In this document: positions 1 to 9,303 of the stretch, piece after piece
How positions within the stretch are numbered: position 1 is the stretch's first letter
How the letters are laid out: each line of letters opens with the position of its first letter
Origin: Bradyrhizobium sp. in8p8
GTDB taxonomy: Bacteria > Pseudomonadota > Alphaproteobacteria > Rhizobiales > Xanthobacteraceae
Length of the DNA stretch: 64,000 nt
NCBI RefSeq assembly: GCF_000426845.1
Contig: NZ_AUGD01000010.1
Location: forward strand, 248,001 to 312,000
Direction of reading: 5' to 3'
Program-made: the position numbers and the translations under genes
The notes under the pieces: generated by a model
Told to the model about the DNA's origin: nothing
The model's input: only the letters and a program-made list of their open reading frames with translations
Database searches by the model: none

Positions 1-96
1 TTCGCGGCGTTAGCGGCTTTTCCTCATTCCCGGCCTTGTGTTTTCGCTCCCAATCCGGTTTCACTGCAGGCGATCACTGATTCCCAGAGTATTACC

Positions 97-1416
97 ATGC
101 GGTTGTCGCGGTTCTTTCTGCCCATCCTGAAGGAAAACCCGAAAGAGGCGGAGATCGTCTCGCATCGACTGATGCTTCGCGCCGGCATGATTCGGCAGGA
201 GGCGGCCGGCATCTATGCCTGGCTGCCGCTCGGCTTTCGCGTGCTCAAGAAGATCGAGCAGATCGTGCGTGAGGAGCAGGACCGCTCCGGGGCGATCGAG
301 GTCTTGATGCCGACGCTGCAGCTCGCCGATCTCTGGCGCGAGAGCGGCCGTTATGACGCCTATGGGCCGGAGATGCTGCGCATTGCCGATCGCCACAAGC
401 GCGAGCTGCTGTATGGACCGACCAACGAGGAAATGATCACCGAGATCTTCCGCGCCTACGTGAAGTCCTACAAGAACCTGCCGCTGAATCTCTATCATAT
501 CCAATGGAAATTTCGCGACGAGCAGCGTCCGCGTTTCGGCGTGATGCGCGGCCGCGAGTTCCTGATGAAAGACGCCTATTCGTTCGACCTTAACGAGGCC
601 GCGGCGCGCGTCGCCTACAACAAGATGTTCGTCGCCTATTTGCGCACCTTCGCGCGGATGGGGCTGAAGGCGATTCCGATGCGGGCCGAGACCGGCCCGA
701 TCGGCGGCGATCTCAGCCACGAGTTCATCGTGCTGGCCGAGACCGGGGAATCCGGCGTATTCATCAACCGTGACGTGCTGGACCTGCCGGTGCCGGGCGA
801 GGACGTCGATTATGAGAGCGATTTGACGCCGATCATCAAGCAATGGACCTCGGTCTATGCGGCGACCGAGGACGTCCACGACGCCGCTCGCTTCGAGCGG
901 GAGGTGCCGGCGGACAAGCGCGTCAACACCCGCGGCATCGAGGTCGGCCAGATCTTCTATTTCGGCACGAAATATTCCGAGCCGATGAAGGCGCTGGTAG
1001 CGGGGCCCGACGGTGTTGATGTGCCGATCCATGGCGGCTCCTACGGCGTCGGCGTCTCGCGCCTGTTAGGTGCCATCATCGAGGCCTGCCATGACGATGC
1101 CGGCATCAAATGGCCCGAGGCCGTGGCGCCGTTCCGCGTCTCGATCCTCAACCTCAAGCAGGGCGACGCCGCGGTCGATGCGGCAAGCGAGAAGCTTTAT
1201 GCCGAACTCACGGCCAAGGGGGTCGACGTGCTGTACGACGACACCGACCAGCGCGCCGGCGCCAAGTTCGCCGCCGCCGATCTGATCGGCATCCCCTGGC
1301 AAATCATGATCGGGCCGAAGGGCCTCGCCGACGGCAAGGTCGAGATCAAGCGGCGAAGTGACGGCTCCCGCGAGACCATGTCGCCTGCGGATGCGGTCGC
1401 CCGCCTGGTCGGCTGA
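97..1416 (+). CDS. proS: Prolyl-tRNA synthetase, short alphaproteobacterial form
   Basis: Charges tRNA-Pro with proline in the cytoplasm (class II aminoacyl-tRNA synthetase). The 439-residue protein carries class II motif 2 with FRDEQRPRFGVMRGREF near residue 140 and motif 3 with SYGVGVSRLLGA near residue 315, followed by a C-terminal anticodon-binding domain. It is about 130 residues shorter than the E. coli enzyme because the editing insertion between motifs 2 and 3 is absent, which is usual for alphaproteobacteria. The ATG at 97 fits the conserved N-terminus MRLSRFFLPILKE. It lies directly upstream of the lol genes on the same strand. Identification is secure. Confidence 0.97.
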   Translation: MRLSRFFLPILKENPKEAEIVSHRLMLRAGMIRQEAAGIYAWLPLGFRVLKKIEQIVREEQDRSGAIEVLMPTLQLADLWRESGRYDAYGPEMLRIADRHKRELLYGPTNEEMITEIFRAYVKSYKNLPLNLYHIQWKFRDEQRPRFGVMRGREFLMKDAYSFDLNEAAARVAYNKMFVAYLRTFARMGLKAIPMRAETGPIGGDLSHEFIVLAETGESGVFINRDVLDLPVPGEDVDYESDLTPIIKQWTSVYAATEDVHDAARFEREVPADKRVNTRGIEVGQIFYFGTKYSEPMKALVAGPDGVDVPIHGGSYGVGVSRLLGAIIEACHDDAGIKWPEAVAPFRVSILNLKQGDAAVDAASEKLYAELTAKGVDVLYDDTDQRAGAKFAAADLIGIPWQIMIGPKGLADGKVEIKRRSDGSRETMSPADAVARLVG

Positions 1417-1489
1417 ATATTGTTCATCGCGCGATATCGAGGCCGCCAATCCGGCCACAATTGACCCCGAATCATGGGATTATCGAGCG

Positions 1490-2770
1490 ATGGATGAGAC
1501 CATGACCGAGACCGTGCAAACCGCGCCTTTTGCGCCATTCGAGTGGATGCTGTCGGCGCGCTATTTGCGGGCGCGCCGCAAGGAGGGATTCATCTCGGTT
1601 ATCGCCGGGTTCTCCTTTCTCGGCATCATGCTGGGCGTGGCGACGCTGATCATCGTCATGGCGGTCATGAACGGCTTTCGCAAGGAACTGCTCGACAAGA
1701 TCCTGGGGCTCAACGGCCACATCCTTGTCCAGCCGCTGGAATCGCCGCTGACGGACTGGAAGGACGTCGCCGACCGCCTCAGTCAAGTCGAGGGCATCCG
1801 GCTCGCTGCGCCCGTAGTGGATGGTCAGGCGCTGGCATCATCGCCCTGGAACGCATCCGGCGTCCTCGTGCGGGGCATCCGCTCCGACGATCTCAACAAT
1901 CTCACCTCGATCGCCAAGAACATCAAGCAGGGCTCGCTCGAAGGCTTCGACGAAGGGCAGGGCGTTGCGATCGGCCGGCGGCTCGCCGACCAGCTGTCGC
2001 TGCATGCCGGCGACAGCGTGACGCTGGTGGCGCCAAAGGGCGCGGTCACGCCGATGGGCACCACGCCGCGGATCAAGCCGTACAAGATCGCGGCGGTGTT
2101 CGAGATCGGCATGTCCGAATACGATCTTGGCTTCGTGTTCATGCCGCTCGCCGAGGCGCAGGCCTATTTCAACCGCAGCAACGACGTCACCTCGATCGAG
2201 GTGTTCACCACCAATCCCGACCGGATCGATGCCTTCCGCAAGGCCGTGACGGAGGCGGCGGGCCGGCCGATATTCCTGGTCGACTGGCGCCAGCGCAACT
2301 CGACCTTCTTCAACGCGCTCCAGGTCGAGCGCAACGTCATGTTCCTGATCCTGACCATGATCGTGCTGGTCGCCGCGCTCAACATCGTCTCCGGCCTGAT
2401 CATGCTGGTGAAGGATAAGGGCAGCGACATTGCGATCCTGCGCACGATGGGCGCCTCTCAGGGCTCGATCATGCGCATCTTCCTGATTACGGGTGCGTCG
2501 ATCGGCGTGGTCGGCACGCTGGTCGGCTTCTGCGTTGGCCTCGTGATCTGTCTCAACATCGAATCGATCCGGCAATTTCTTTCCTGGCTGACCAGCACCG
2601 AACTGTTCTCGCCGGAGCTCTATTTCCTGTCGAAGCTGCCCGCCGAGATCGATGTCGGCGAAACCACGGCCGTCGTCATCATGGCGCTGACGCTGTCGTT
2701 CCTGGCGACGCTCTATCCGTCGTGGCGCGCCGCGCGCCTCGATCCCGTCGAAGCGCTGCGGTACGAGTGA
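1490..2770 (+). CDS. lolC: Lipoprotein-releasing ABC transporter permease LolC/LolE
   Basis: Inner-membrane permease of the Lol system, which extracts outer-membrane lipoproteins from the inner membrane and passes them to LolA. The 426-residue protein has the LolC/E layout: an N-terminal membrane segment (around residues 35-60, ISVIAGFSFLGIMLGVATL), a large periplasmic MacB-like domain, then three membrane segments and the C-terminal signature YPSWRAARLDPVEALRYE. The frame is open upstream to 1358, but that stretch overlaps proS, so I chose the ATG at 1490 (a second ATG lies at 1502). lolD starts 7 nt downstream. Alphaproteobacteria usually have one LolC/E-type permease, so the C versus E letter is arbitrary. 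Confidence 0.93.
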   Translation: MDETMTETVQTAPFAPFEWMLSARYLRARRKEGFISVIAGFSFLGIMLGVATLIIVMAVMNGFRKELLDKILGLNGHILVQPLESPLTDWKDVADRLSQVEGIRLAAPVVDGQALASSPWNASGVLVRGIRSDDLNNLTSIAKNIKQGSLEGFDEGQGVAIGRRLADQLSLHAGDSVTLVAPKGAVTPMGTTPRIKPYKIAAVFEIGMSEYDLGFVFMPLAEAQAYFNRSNDVTSIEVFTTNPDRIDAFRKAVTEAAGRPIFLVDWRQRNSTFFNALQVERNVMFLILTMIVLVAALNIVSGLIMLVKDKGSDIAILRTMGASQGSIMRIFLITGASIGVVGTLVGFCVGLVICLNIESIRQFLSWLTSTELFSPELYFLSKLPAEIDVGETTAVVIMALTLSFLATLYPSWRAARLDPVEALRYE

Positions 2771-2777
2771 GGGGCTG

Positions 2778-3482
2778 ATGGAGCAGCAGCAGGGGGCGGA
2801 AGATGTACCGGTCATTTATCTCCACGAGATAAAGCGGCAGTACTTGCAGGGCGAGGTGCCGCTGACGATCCTCGATGGCGCCAAGCTGGCGCTGTGGGCC
2901 GGCCAGTCGGTCGCGCTGGTCGCGCCGTCGGGCTCGGGCAAGTCGACCCTGCTGCATATCGCCGGCCTTCTGGAGGCGCCCGATTCCGGCGAAGTCTACG
3001 TCTCGGGTGCGCCGACCTCGCAGTTGCCCGACATCGAACGCACGCAGCTGCGCCGCACCGACATCGGATTCGTCTACCAGTCGCACCGGCTGCTGCCTGA
3101 GTTCTCGGCGCTGGAGAACGTGATGCTGCCGCAGATGATCCGCGGCCTCAGGAAGTCCGAGAGCGTCAAGCGCGCCAAGGAGATCCTTGGCTATCTTGGC
3201 CTCGGCGACCGCATCACCCACCGCCCTGCCGAGCTGTCGGGCGGCGAGCAGCAGCGCGTCGCGATCGCGCGCGCGGTGGCCAACGCGCCGCGTGTGCTGT
3301 TTGCGGACGAGCCGACCGGAAATCTCGATCCCGGTACCGCCGAGCACGTGTTCCAGGCTCTGATGCAGCTGGTCAAGGCGACGCAGGTGTCGATGCTGAT
3401 CGCGACCCACAACATGGAGCTTGCCGGCCGCATGGACCGGCGCGTCTCGTTGTCGAACGGTCAGGTGGTCGAGCTCGACTAA
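2778..3482 (+). CDS. lolD: Lipoprotein-releasing ABC transporter ATPase LolD
   Basis: Cytoplasmic ATPase that powers the LolC/E permease encoded 7 nt upstream. The 234-residue protein shows Walker A APSGSGKSTLL, the ABC signature LSGGEQQRVAIARA, Walker B VLFADEPTGNLD and the switch histidine in IATHN. Length and motifs are typical of the LolD/MacB ATPase class. The coupling with the preceding permease gene makes LolD much more likely than another MacB-type ATPase. Confidence 0.95.
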   Translation: MEQQQGAEDVPVIYLHEIKRQYLQGEVPLTILDGAKLALWAGQSVALVAPSGSGKSTLLHIAGLLEAPDSGEVYVSGAPTSQLPDIERTQLRRTDIGFVYQSHRLLPEFSALENVMLPQMIRGLRKSESVKRAKEILGYLGLGDRITHRPAELSGGEQQRVAIARAVANAPRVLFADEPTGNLDPGTAEHVFQALMQLVKATQVSMLIATHNMELAGRMDRRVSLSNGQVVELD

Positions 3483-3813
3483 GGTCACGCGAAAACAACC
3501 CCATGCACAGTAGCCAAGTGCTTGGCGGAATTACCTAAAGAAAACCGCAACAGTGCTCTGCCGCCGACTGCGGGCTCAAGGCCTGATGACCGTCATTTGA
3601 ACGGGCCGGGATTGGCCGCGGCGTGGGCGACCGCTTCATTGGCATTGACGAGATCGAGCTCCGGAATTCGTCAAATGGCGAGAGGCACGCGATATTCGGA
3701 GAGGCCGGTCTGGTTGCTGAGCCGCGCCTGACGCCGGGAACCTAAGCGCCGTCCTACGGTTACCGTGTCATCGGTGTGTTTGGTGGAGCGAGGGAAGTGT
3801 CCGGGGAAGACCG
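3483..3813. other. Intergenic region between lolD and the hybrid kinase
   Basis: A 331-bp gap without a convincing gene. One plus-strand frame stays open from about 3590 to a TAA at 3744 and has protein-like content (for example GDRFIGIDEIELRNSSNGE), but it has no ATG or ribosome-binding site. It may be a gene remnant. The sequence just before the kinase start (GGGGAAGACCG then ATG) supplies a plausible ribosome-binding site for that gene. Confidence 0.4.
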
Positions 3814-6800
3814 ATGACGACAGCGACCGGGGTACCCTCGGCCGACCGTAACGCCGTCTTAGCCACCCTCGGCGACCATATTCGGGAGATCGGTAACCCC
3901 GACGATCTCGCCTATGCCGCGGCTGAGCTGCTTGGCCGCAGCCTCAACGTCAGCCGGGCAGGCTACGGTACTGTTGATACATCAGCCGAGACCATCACGA
4001 TCGCGCGCGACTGGAACGCTCCCGGGATATTGAGCCTGGCCGGCGTGCTGCGCTTTCGCGACTATGGCAGCTATATCGAAGACTTGAAGCGGGGCGAGAC
4101 GGTCATCTGCGCCGATGCAGAGAGGGACCCTCGCGTAGGCGACCGCGCCCGAGCTCTCGAGGCAATTTCGGCGCGCGCCTTCGTCAACATGCCTATCTCC
4201 GAGCCCGACGGGGTCGTGGCGCTGCTCTACCTCAACAATGCCAAGCCGCGCGAATGGAGCCCCGCCGAGCTGGCGCTAATCCGCGAGGTCGCCGAGCGGA
4301 CCCGCACTGCCGTCGAACGCCGCCGTGCTGAGACGGCAGTGCGCGAGAACGAGGCACGGCTGCTCTTCCTCGACGCTCTCAACAAGGAAACAGCCAAAAC
4401 CCGCGATGCGGATAGCGTCATGGCGGTGACGACGAGAATGGTCGGTGAGCATCTCGGGGTCTCAAACTGCGCCTATGCCGACATGGATCCTGATCAGGAC
4501 GGCTTCACCATACGCGGGGATTGGGCAGCTCCGGGTGCGATGCACATCCTCGGGCACTACAGCCTTGCTGATTTCGGTAAGAAGGCGGTTCGAGAGCTGG
4601 GTGCGGGCAGACCGCTCATCATCAACGATAACCTGACGGAGATTGCGCCGGAGGAAGCCGCCGCTTTCCAGCGCATCGGGATAGGCTCGACCATCTGCAT
4701 GCCCTTGGTGAAGGAAGGGCGGCTGACCGCCTTGATGGCGATACATCACCGGGGCCCGTATCGCTGGAGACAGCACGAACTTGCCCTGCTTACCGAGGTG
4801 ACGGAGCGGTCATGGGCGCACATCGAGCGGGTCAGATCGGAGCAGGCGGCCCGCGAAGCTGCCGAACGCCTGGTCCTTGCCAACAAGGCGGCCGGCATCG
4901 GGACGTGGGACTATGACCCGGTCAACGACGTCCTCCGATGGGATAACCGCTGCAAGGAGGTATTCGGTCTCTCACCGGACGCCGACGTGAGCTACGAAGG
5001 GTCGTTCCTGAGGGGCATTCATCCCGACGACAGGGAGCGCGCGCATCAAGCCGTATCAGCGGCCCTACAGCCTCGTTCTCCGGGAAGTTACAACATCGAA
5101 TACCGAACCATCGGTATCGAGGATGGCATCGAGCGCTGGATCGCCGCAACTGGTCACGCAATTTTTTCCGACGACCAGGCCACTCGATTCATCGGGACCG
5201 TGCTGGATATCTCTGCGCAAAAGAAAACCGAACGTCATCTCAGGATACTCAACGACACAGGAGCATCGGTCGCTCGCGAACGTGATCTCGGCAGGATCGT
5301 GCAGATCGTAACGGACGCCGGCGTCGAACTGACCGGCGCTCAGTTCGGAGCTTTCTTCTACAACGTCCTCGCTGCGGATGGCGGCAGCTACATGCTCTAT
5401 TCGCTGTCCGGCGTACCCCGATCGGCTTTCGAGAGCTTCCCGATGCCGCGCGCCACCGGCGTGTTCGAGCCGACGTTCAAGGGGCTGGGCGTGGTCAGGT
5501 CCGATGATATCCTGAAGGATCCGCGTTATGGCAAGAACACGCCGCACTACGGAATGCCGGCGGGCCATCTTCCGGTTCGGTCCTACCTGGCGGTCCCCGT
5601 TATCTCGCGCAGCGGCGAGGTGCTCGGAGGACTTTTCTTCGGCCATGCGGATGTCGGAAAATTCCAGGCCGAGCACGAGGCCGCACTGCTCGGAATTGCC
5701 GGTCATGCCGCGACGGCTATCGATAACGCGAGGCTTTTGACCCGGCTCGAGGCCCTCAATGCCGAGTTGGAGCAACGGGTCGCCGATGAGATCGCCGAGC
5801 GTATGAAGGCCGAAGAGCAACTGCGGCAATCCCAGAAGATGGAAGCTGTCGGGCAATTGACCGGCGGCATTGCCCACGACTTCAACAACATGCTGGCCGT
5901 GATATTGGGCAGCTTGAACCTTGCCAAGCGGCGGCTCGGCAAGGGAGAGGTCAACATCGATCGTTTCATCGAGGGCGCCATCGATGGTGCAAACCGTGCG
6001 GCCACGTTGACGCAAAGGCTGCTCGCGTTCTCGCGTCAGCAACCTCTCGCGCCTGAGGTCGTGGACGTCAACAAGATGGTTGGCGGGATGAGTGAGCTGC
6101 TCGAGCGATCGCTCGGCGAGCTCGTCCGCCTCGAGACGGTGCTTGCGGTCGGCCTATGGCGCGTCAAGGCCGATCCGGCTCAGCTGGAAAGCGCTCTCAT
6201 CAATCTTGCGGTCAATGCGCGGGATGCCATGCCGAAGGGCGGCAGACTGACCATAGAAACCGGCAACGCTTCGATCGATCGAAAATATGCCCGCGAATAC
6301 GCCCTGGCACCCGGGCAGTACGTTCTCATTGCCGTGACGGACAACGGAACAGGAATTGCGGCCGACGTGCTGGGGAAGGTCTTCGATCCGTTCTTCACGA
6401 CCAAGGTCGTGGGCAAGGGCACCGGCCTCGGCCTCAGCCAGGTCTATGGCTTCGTGCGGCAGTCCGGCGGCCATGTGAAGATCTACTCGGAAATCGATGT
6501 CGGCACGACGGTGAAGATCTATCTTCCGCGGTTCGCGGGCGAGGAGGCCATCCCAACTCCATCACAAGGCGTGACACATCCCGGTGCAAGTCTGCAGAGC
6601 GAGACCATTCTCGTCGTGGAAGACGATGAGCGCGTCCGCAGCATCTCGTCCGAAAGCCTGCGCGAGCTTGGCTACACCGTTGTCGAGGCCGCGAGCGCCA
6701 ACGAGGCGATCAGGAAAATCGAAAGCGGTTTCATCCCCGATCTGCTGTTCACCGACGTCGTCATGCCCGACATGACCGGAGCGGAACTTGCGACCGAACT

Positions 6801-6963
6801 GTCGAAGCGACTTCCGGAACTGAAAGTGCTGTTCACCACGGGTTACACGCGCAACGCGATCGTTCACAACGGCATGCTCGACGCCGGCAAGCATCTGCTG
6901 TCCAAGCCCTTTGCAATCGAAGACTTGGCCGCCAAGGTTCGTCAACTGCTCGACGAGGGCTAG
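3814..6963 (+). CDS. Hybrid sensor histidine kinase with GAF, GAF, PAS, GAF, HisKA, HATPase and receiver domains
   Basis: A soluble sensor kinase of 1049 residues with no membrane segments, so it should sense a cytoplasmic cue. From the sequence I read two GAF domains (about 20-170 and 185-345), a PAS domain with PAC-like end (about 355-465), a third GAF (about 475-630), a short coiled coil, then the phosphoacceptor motif GGIAHDFNNMLAVILGSL with His688. The HATPase has N-box NLAVNARDAMPKGG, G1 DNGTG and G2 GKGTGLGLS. A C-terminal receiver has the phosphoacceptor Asp981 in LLFTDVVMPDM. The fused receiver could act as a sink or relay. No response regulator or output gene is adjacent, so it is an orphan. 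Its ligand cannot be told from sequence. Confidence 0.93.
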   Translation: MTTATGVPSADRNAVLATLGDHIREIGNPDDLAYAAAELLGRSLNVSRAGYGTVDTSAETITIARDWNAPGILSLAGVLRFRDYGSYIEDLKRGETVICADAERDPRVGDRARALEAISARAFVNMPISEPDGVVALLYLNNAKPREWSPAELALIREVAERTRTAVERRRAETAVRENEARLLFLDALNKETAKTRDADSVMAVTTRMVGEHLGVSNCAYADMDPDQDGFTIRGDWAAPGAMHILGHYSLADFGKKAVRELGAGRPLIINDNLTEIAPEEAAAFQRIGIGSTICMPLVKEGRLTALMAIHHRGPYRWRQHELALLTEVTERSWAHIERVRSEQAAREAAERLVLANKAAGIGTWDYDPVNDVLRWDNRCKEVFGLSPDADVSYEGSFLRGIHPDDRERAHQAVSAALQPRSPGSYNIEYRTIGIEDGIERWIAATGHAIFSDDQATRFIGTVLDISAQKKTERHLRILNDTGASVARERDLGRIVQIVTDAGVELTGAQFGAFFYNVLAADGGSYMLYSLSGVPRSAFESFPMPRATGVFEPTFKGLGVVRSDDILKDPRYGKNTPHYGMPAGHLPVRSYLAVPVISRSGEVLGGLFFGHADVGKFQAEHEAALLGIAGHAATAIDNARLLTRLEALNAELEQRVADEIAERMKAEEQLRQSQKMEAVGQLTGGIAHDFNNMLAVILGSLNLAKRRLGKGEVNIDRFIEGAIDGANRAATLTQRLLAFSRQQPLAPEVVDVNKMVGGMSELLERSLGELVRLETVLAVGLWRVKADPAQLESALINLAVNARDAMPKGGRLTIETGNASIDRKYAREYALAPGQYVLIAVTDNGTGIAADVLGKVFDPFFTTKVVGKGTGLGLSQVYGFVRQSGGHVKIYSEIDVGTTVKIYLPRFAGEEAIPTPSQGVTHPGASLQSETILVVEDDERVRSISSESLRELGYTVVEAASANEAIRKIESGFIPDLLFTDVVMPDMTGAELATELSKRLPELKVLFTTGYTRNAIVHNGMLDAGKHLLSKPFAIEDLAAKVRQLLDEG

Positions 6964-7083
6964 CTAATAAGCTTCGAGTCGAGCGCTGCCGTCCGCATCT
7001 TACGGCGACGGTGCGGAAGAAGGCTTCGTGCTGGCGGTCGGCTGGGGAGCGGTCCAGGGGCTCGCGGGCGAATGAGCCGCCTG

Positions 7084-8310
7084 TTAGGGAGCCGTATGCC
7101 GAAGCATCGCCGGCAAGAGACTTGCTGGGCCTGCCGCCGGCGATGCGCAGGATGCCCTCAGCCGGTCCCACACTGACGGTAGGCCCGTCAGGTCTATCTC
7201 GAATTTCGTGTTGCTCGTCTTGTCGTCCGGCATCTGCGTGGTTTCGCGGACCTGGAGGGAGCGCGAAGCCAATATCGTGTTGACCATGTCGGCGTCGATG
7301 TTGCCGCGCCACACCGCGTACTTGCCGAAGCGAAGCGGAGATCCTCCGGTCACCTTCTCGGTGTCGGCCGCGATCAGGATCGTGCTTTTGCCGCGAGCCG
7401 TCTCGTCGACCTCGGACGCGAACGTCAGCGGCACGCCCTTGCTGTTCTCGCAGGACAGGCGCAACTCCATCGTTCTGAACTTGGAGGCGCTCTCCTTCTT
7501 CGTCGTCGCCATCTTGCGAACGAACGGCCGCGCCTCTTTCTCCAGCGTCCAGTTCGTCTCGGCAAGCGGTCGCGTATCGATGCCGAAACCGTAGAGCTCG
7601 GATCGCGTCAGCACGTGCAGGCTTTCGAACTTCACTGTCCGGATCAGAGCATCGAGCTCGCGGTTGATTCCCATCGCGGTGATGAAGGCGGCCCGGTCAC
7701 GATCGGCCGCCAATAGCCGCCGCCGTCTGTATTCCGCGACTGCCGCCGGGTCGGGCCGCCCGTCAAAGGCCAGCACCAGCCTGGAACTATGGACCGCCAC
7801 TACCGCGTCGGGGGCGACCTCGCGCGATGTCGCCCCGAGAAACAGGTAGCCGCAGGCCGAATTGCACATGGCACGCTGAGTGGTGAGTTCGGCCTCCACC
7901 TCGCCGCCTGCATTCTTGATCTTCAGGCATGCGGCATCCGCCTGCTTGCCCGCGGCGCAGGCGGTCGGGATCGTCCGGCCGACCCTGGCAATCGCTCTGC
8001 GGCTGCGCAGCAGCCGCCCGATCGCGTAGGATTGCTCGACGTTGCCACCGGGCGAATGAAGATAGATCGGACGCTGCAGGTCCTTGACGGCGGCGAGGAA
8101 GCGGCGAATGCGCCGTGCAGCCTCCCGATCGATCTCGCCCTCGATGGCGATCCAGCGATCGCAGCCCGGGCCGCATGCGTTGGGCGAACCCTTGGCGAGA
8201 TAGATCGTCAACCTCGACGCAAGGCCGGCTTTTTCCGTCGGGGCCGCCTGTGCACCCAAGGTGCTGGGAAGCAGCAGGGAGACCACGAGGAGCAGGATAC
8301 GGGCGAACAT
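7084..8310 (-). CDS. Secreted ClpP/crotonase-fold protein (COG3904-like)
   Basis: A 408-residue protein with an N-terminal signal peptide (FARILLLVVSLLLPSTLGAQA) and a ClpP-like fold: an oxyanion-type loop LHSPGGNVEQS (about 84-94), a candidate nucleophile Ser151 in MCNSACGYLFLGA and a candidate His174 in VAVHSSR. This matches the widespread family of predicted periplasmic ClpP-like proteins in rhizobia; their substrates are unknown. The frame is open much further upstream (to 8592), but the ATG ending at 8310 begins the signal peptide and is preferred. The C-terminal half has no recognised domain. Function is inferred only from the fold; it could be a protease or a non-catalytic relative. 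Confidence 0.8.
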   Translation of the reverse strand: MFARILLLVVSLLLPSTLGAQAAPTEKAGLASRLTIYLAKGSPNACGPGCDRWIAIEGEIDREAARRIRRFLAAVKDLQRPIYLHSPGGNVEQSYAIGRLLRSRRAIARVGRTIPTACAAGKQADAACLKIKNAGGEVEAELTTQRAMCNSACGYLFLGATSREVAPDAVVAVHSSRLVLAFDGRPDPAAVAEYRRRRLLAADRDRAAFITAMGINRELDALIRTVKFESLHVLTRSELYGFGIDTRPLAETNWTLEKEARPFVRKMATTKKESASKFRTMELRLSCENSKGVPLTFASEVDETARGKSTILIAADTEKVTGGSPLRFGKYAVWRGNIDADMVNTILASRSLQVRETTQMPDDKTSNTKFEIDLTGLPSVWDRLRASCASPAAGPASLLPAMLRHTAP

Positions 8311-8480
8311 GGACGGATCGACTACGCGCAAGGAAGCTCGGACCGAGGCTATACGAGGACTGGCGCGGTCACAACTTGCGGTCGCCCTTCGTGCGCGTTT
8401 TATTGCGTCCGGCCGGCAATCAAGCGCTCGGAGTACGCCCCGGCGTGCGTTGCCGCATGTCGCTGATAGGCAGCTGTCGA

Positions 8481-8741
8481 TCATCCGGCACCAGCGGCGC
8501 GTCCCGAGCGGCGAGGCGGTGTCGACTTCGACCTCGGAAAGTATGGATTCACGATACAACTCGCCGAGCGTCCGACGGCGAGATGTCTGCACTGGGCAAG
8601 CGAATCGTAGCCGCAGTCGAAATAGCCGACCGGACCGTAGATCTGCATGCAGACAGGGTAACGCCGATCGTAGGTCTGAGCATGCGCATGTTGGCTGGCC
8701 ACCAGCAGGGCGAGCGCGAAAGCGAGGCAGACGCGGTGCAT
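8481..8741 (-). CDS. Small secreted DUF3551-family protein
   Basis: An 86-residue protein with a cleavable signal peptide (HRVCLAFALALLVASQHAHA) and a short cysteine-containing mature region reading YPVCMQIYGP, YFDCGYDSLAQCRHLA, then SASCIVNPYFP. This pattern is typical of the DUF3551 proteins that occur in many copies in Bradyrhizobium; their role is unknown and they are probably periplasmic. The frame is open far upstream, but the ATG ending at 8741 starts the signal peptide. It lies 16 nt downstream of a broken paralogue on the same strand, so the pair looks like a tandem duplication. Confidence 0.8.
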   Translation of the reverse strand: MHRVCLAFALALLVASQHAHAQTYDRRYPVCMQIYGPVGYFDCGYDSLAQCRHLAVGRSASCIVNPYFPRSKSTPPRRSGRAAGAG

Positions 8742-8757
8742 CTCAGCGCGGCAGAAC

Positions 8758-9051
8758 CTAGCCCGGCGTCTGCGCGCGCGGACGATTCTGATACGCGTAT
8801 GGGTCGTCGGTCTGTCCGACGAAATACGGGTTGGCGATGCAGGCGAGGGCGCGGCCGGACGCGCTCGCCTGACACTGAGCGTAGGTATCGAACCTGCAAT
8901 TGCTGAGACCCGGTTATTCATCTCCGGTGAGGCAGAATGTATGGTTCTTGCCGAATGCGCGTGCGGGTGTGCTTGCAATCGATGCGAGTACAAATGTGAC
9001 GAATGCGAGCAATAATGTGGCGACAATGGGGTGTGGAACTCGGCCGCGCAT
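8758..9051 (-). pseudogene. DUF3551-family gene interrupted by an in-frame TAA
   Basis: Reading from the ATG ending at 9051 gives a signal peptide (VATLLLAFVTFVLASIASTP, then ARA) and the start of a DUF3551 protein, TFCLTGDE, then a TAA at 8914-8916. In the same frame the family sequence continues without a shift (PGLSNCRFDTYAQCQ, ASASGRALACIANPYF) to a natural TAG at 8758. The stop sits where family members usually have tyrosine, so a single TAC-to-TAA change explains it. The remainder is 98 codons in total, the normal family length. The intact paralogue follows 16 nt downstream. A sequencing error cannot be excluded from sequence alone. Confidence 0.75.
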
Positions 9052-9303
9052 TTCATTTTCTCCAATCACGCGAATGTGCGCACAACGTCGTGCCGCGCGC
9101 ATGAGGCCTGTGCCCTGTAGTCCACACTGGAACTCAGGAAGACTCTTGTTTCAAAGGGTTTCCGCGCATGCGCCGATAAACATTCGTTAATGTGCAGAGG
9201 CCTTTCGACCGGACTGTTGCGTCACGGTTACAGCAATTCTGTCGATCGCTGTTATGACGACGTCACGGCCCGGGGGCCTCTAAGAAACTGGAACGGGAAT
9301 CAA

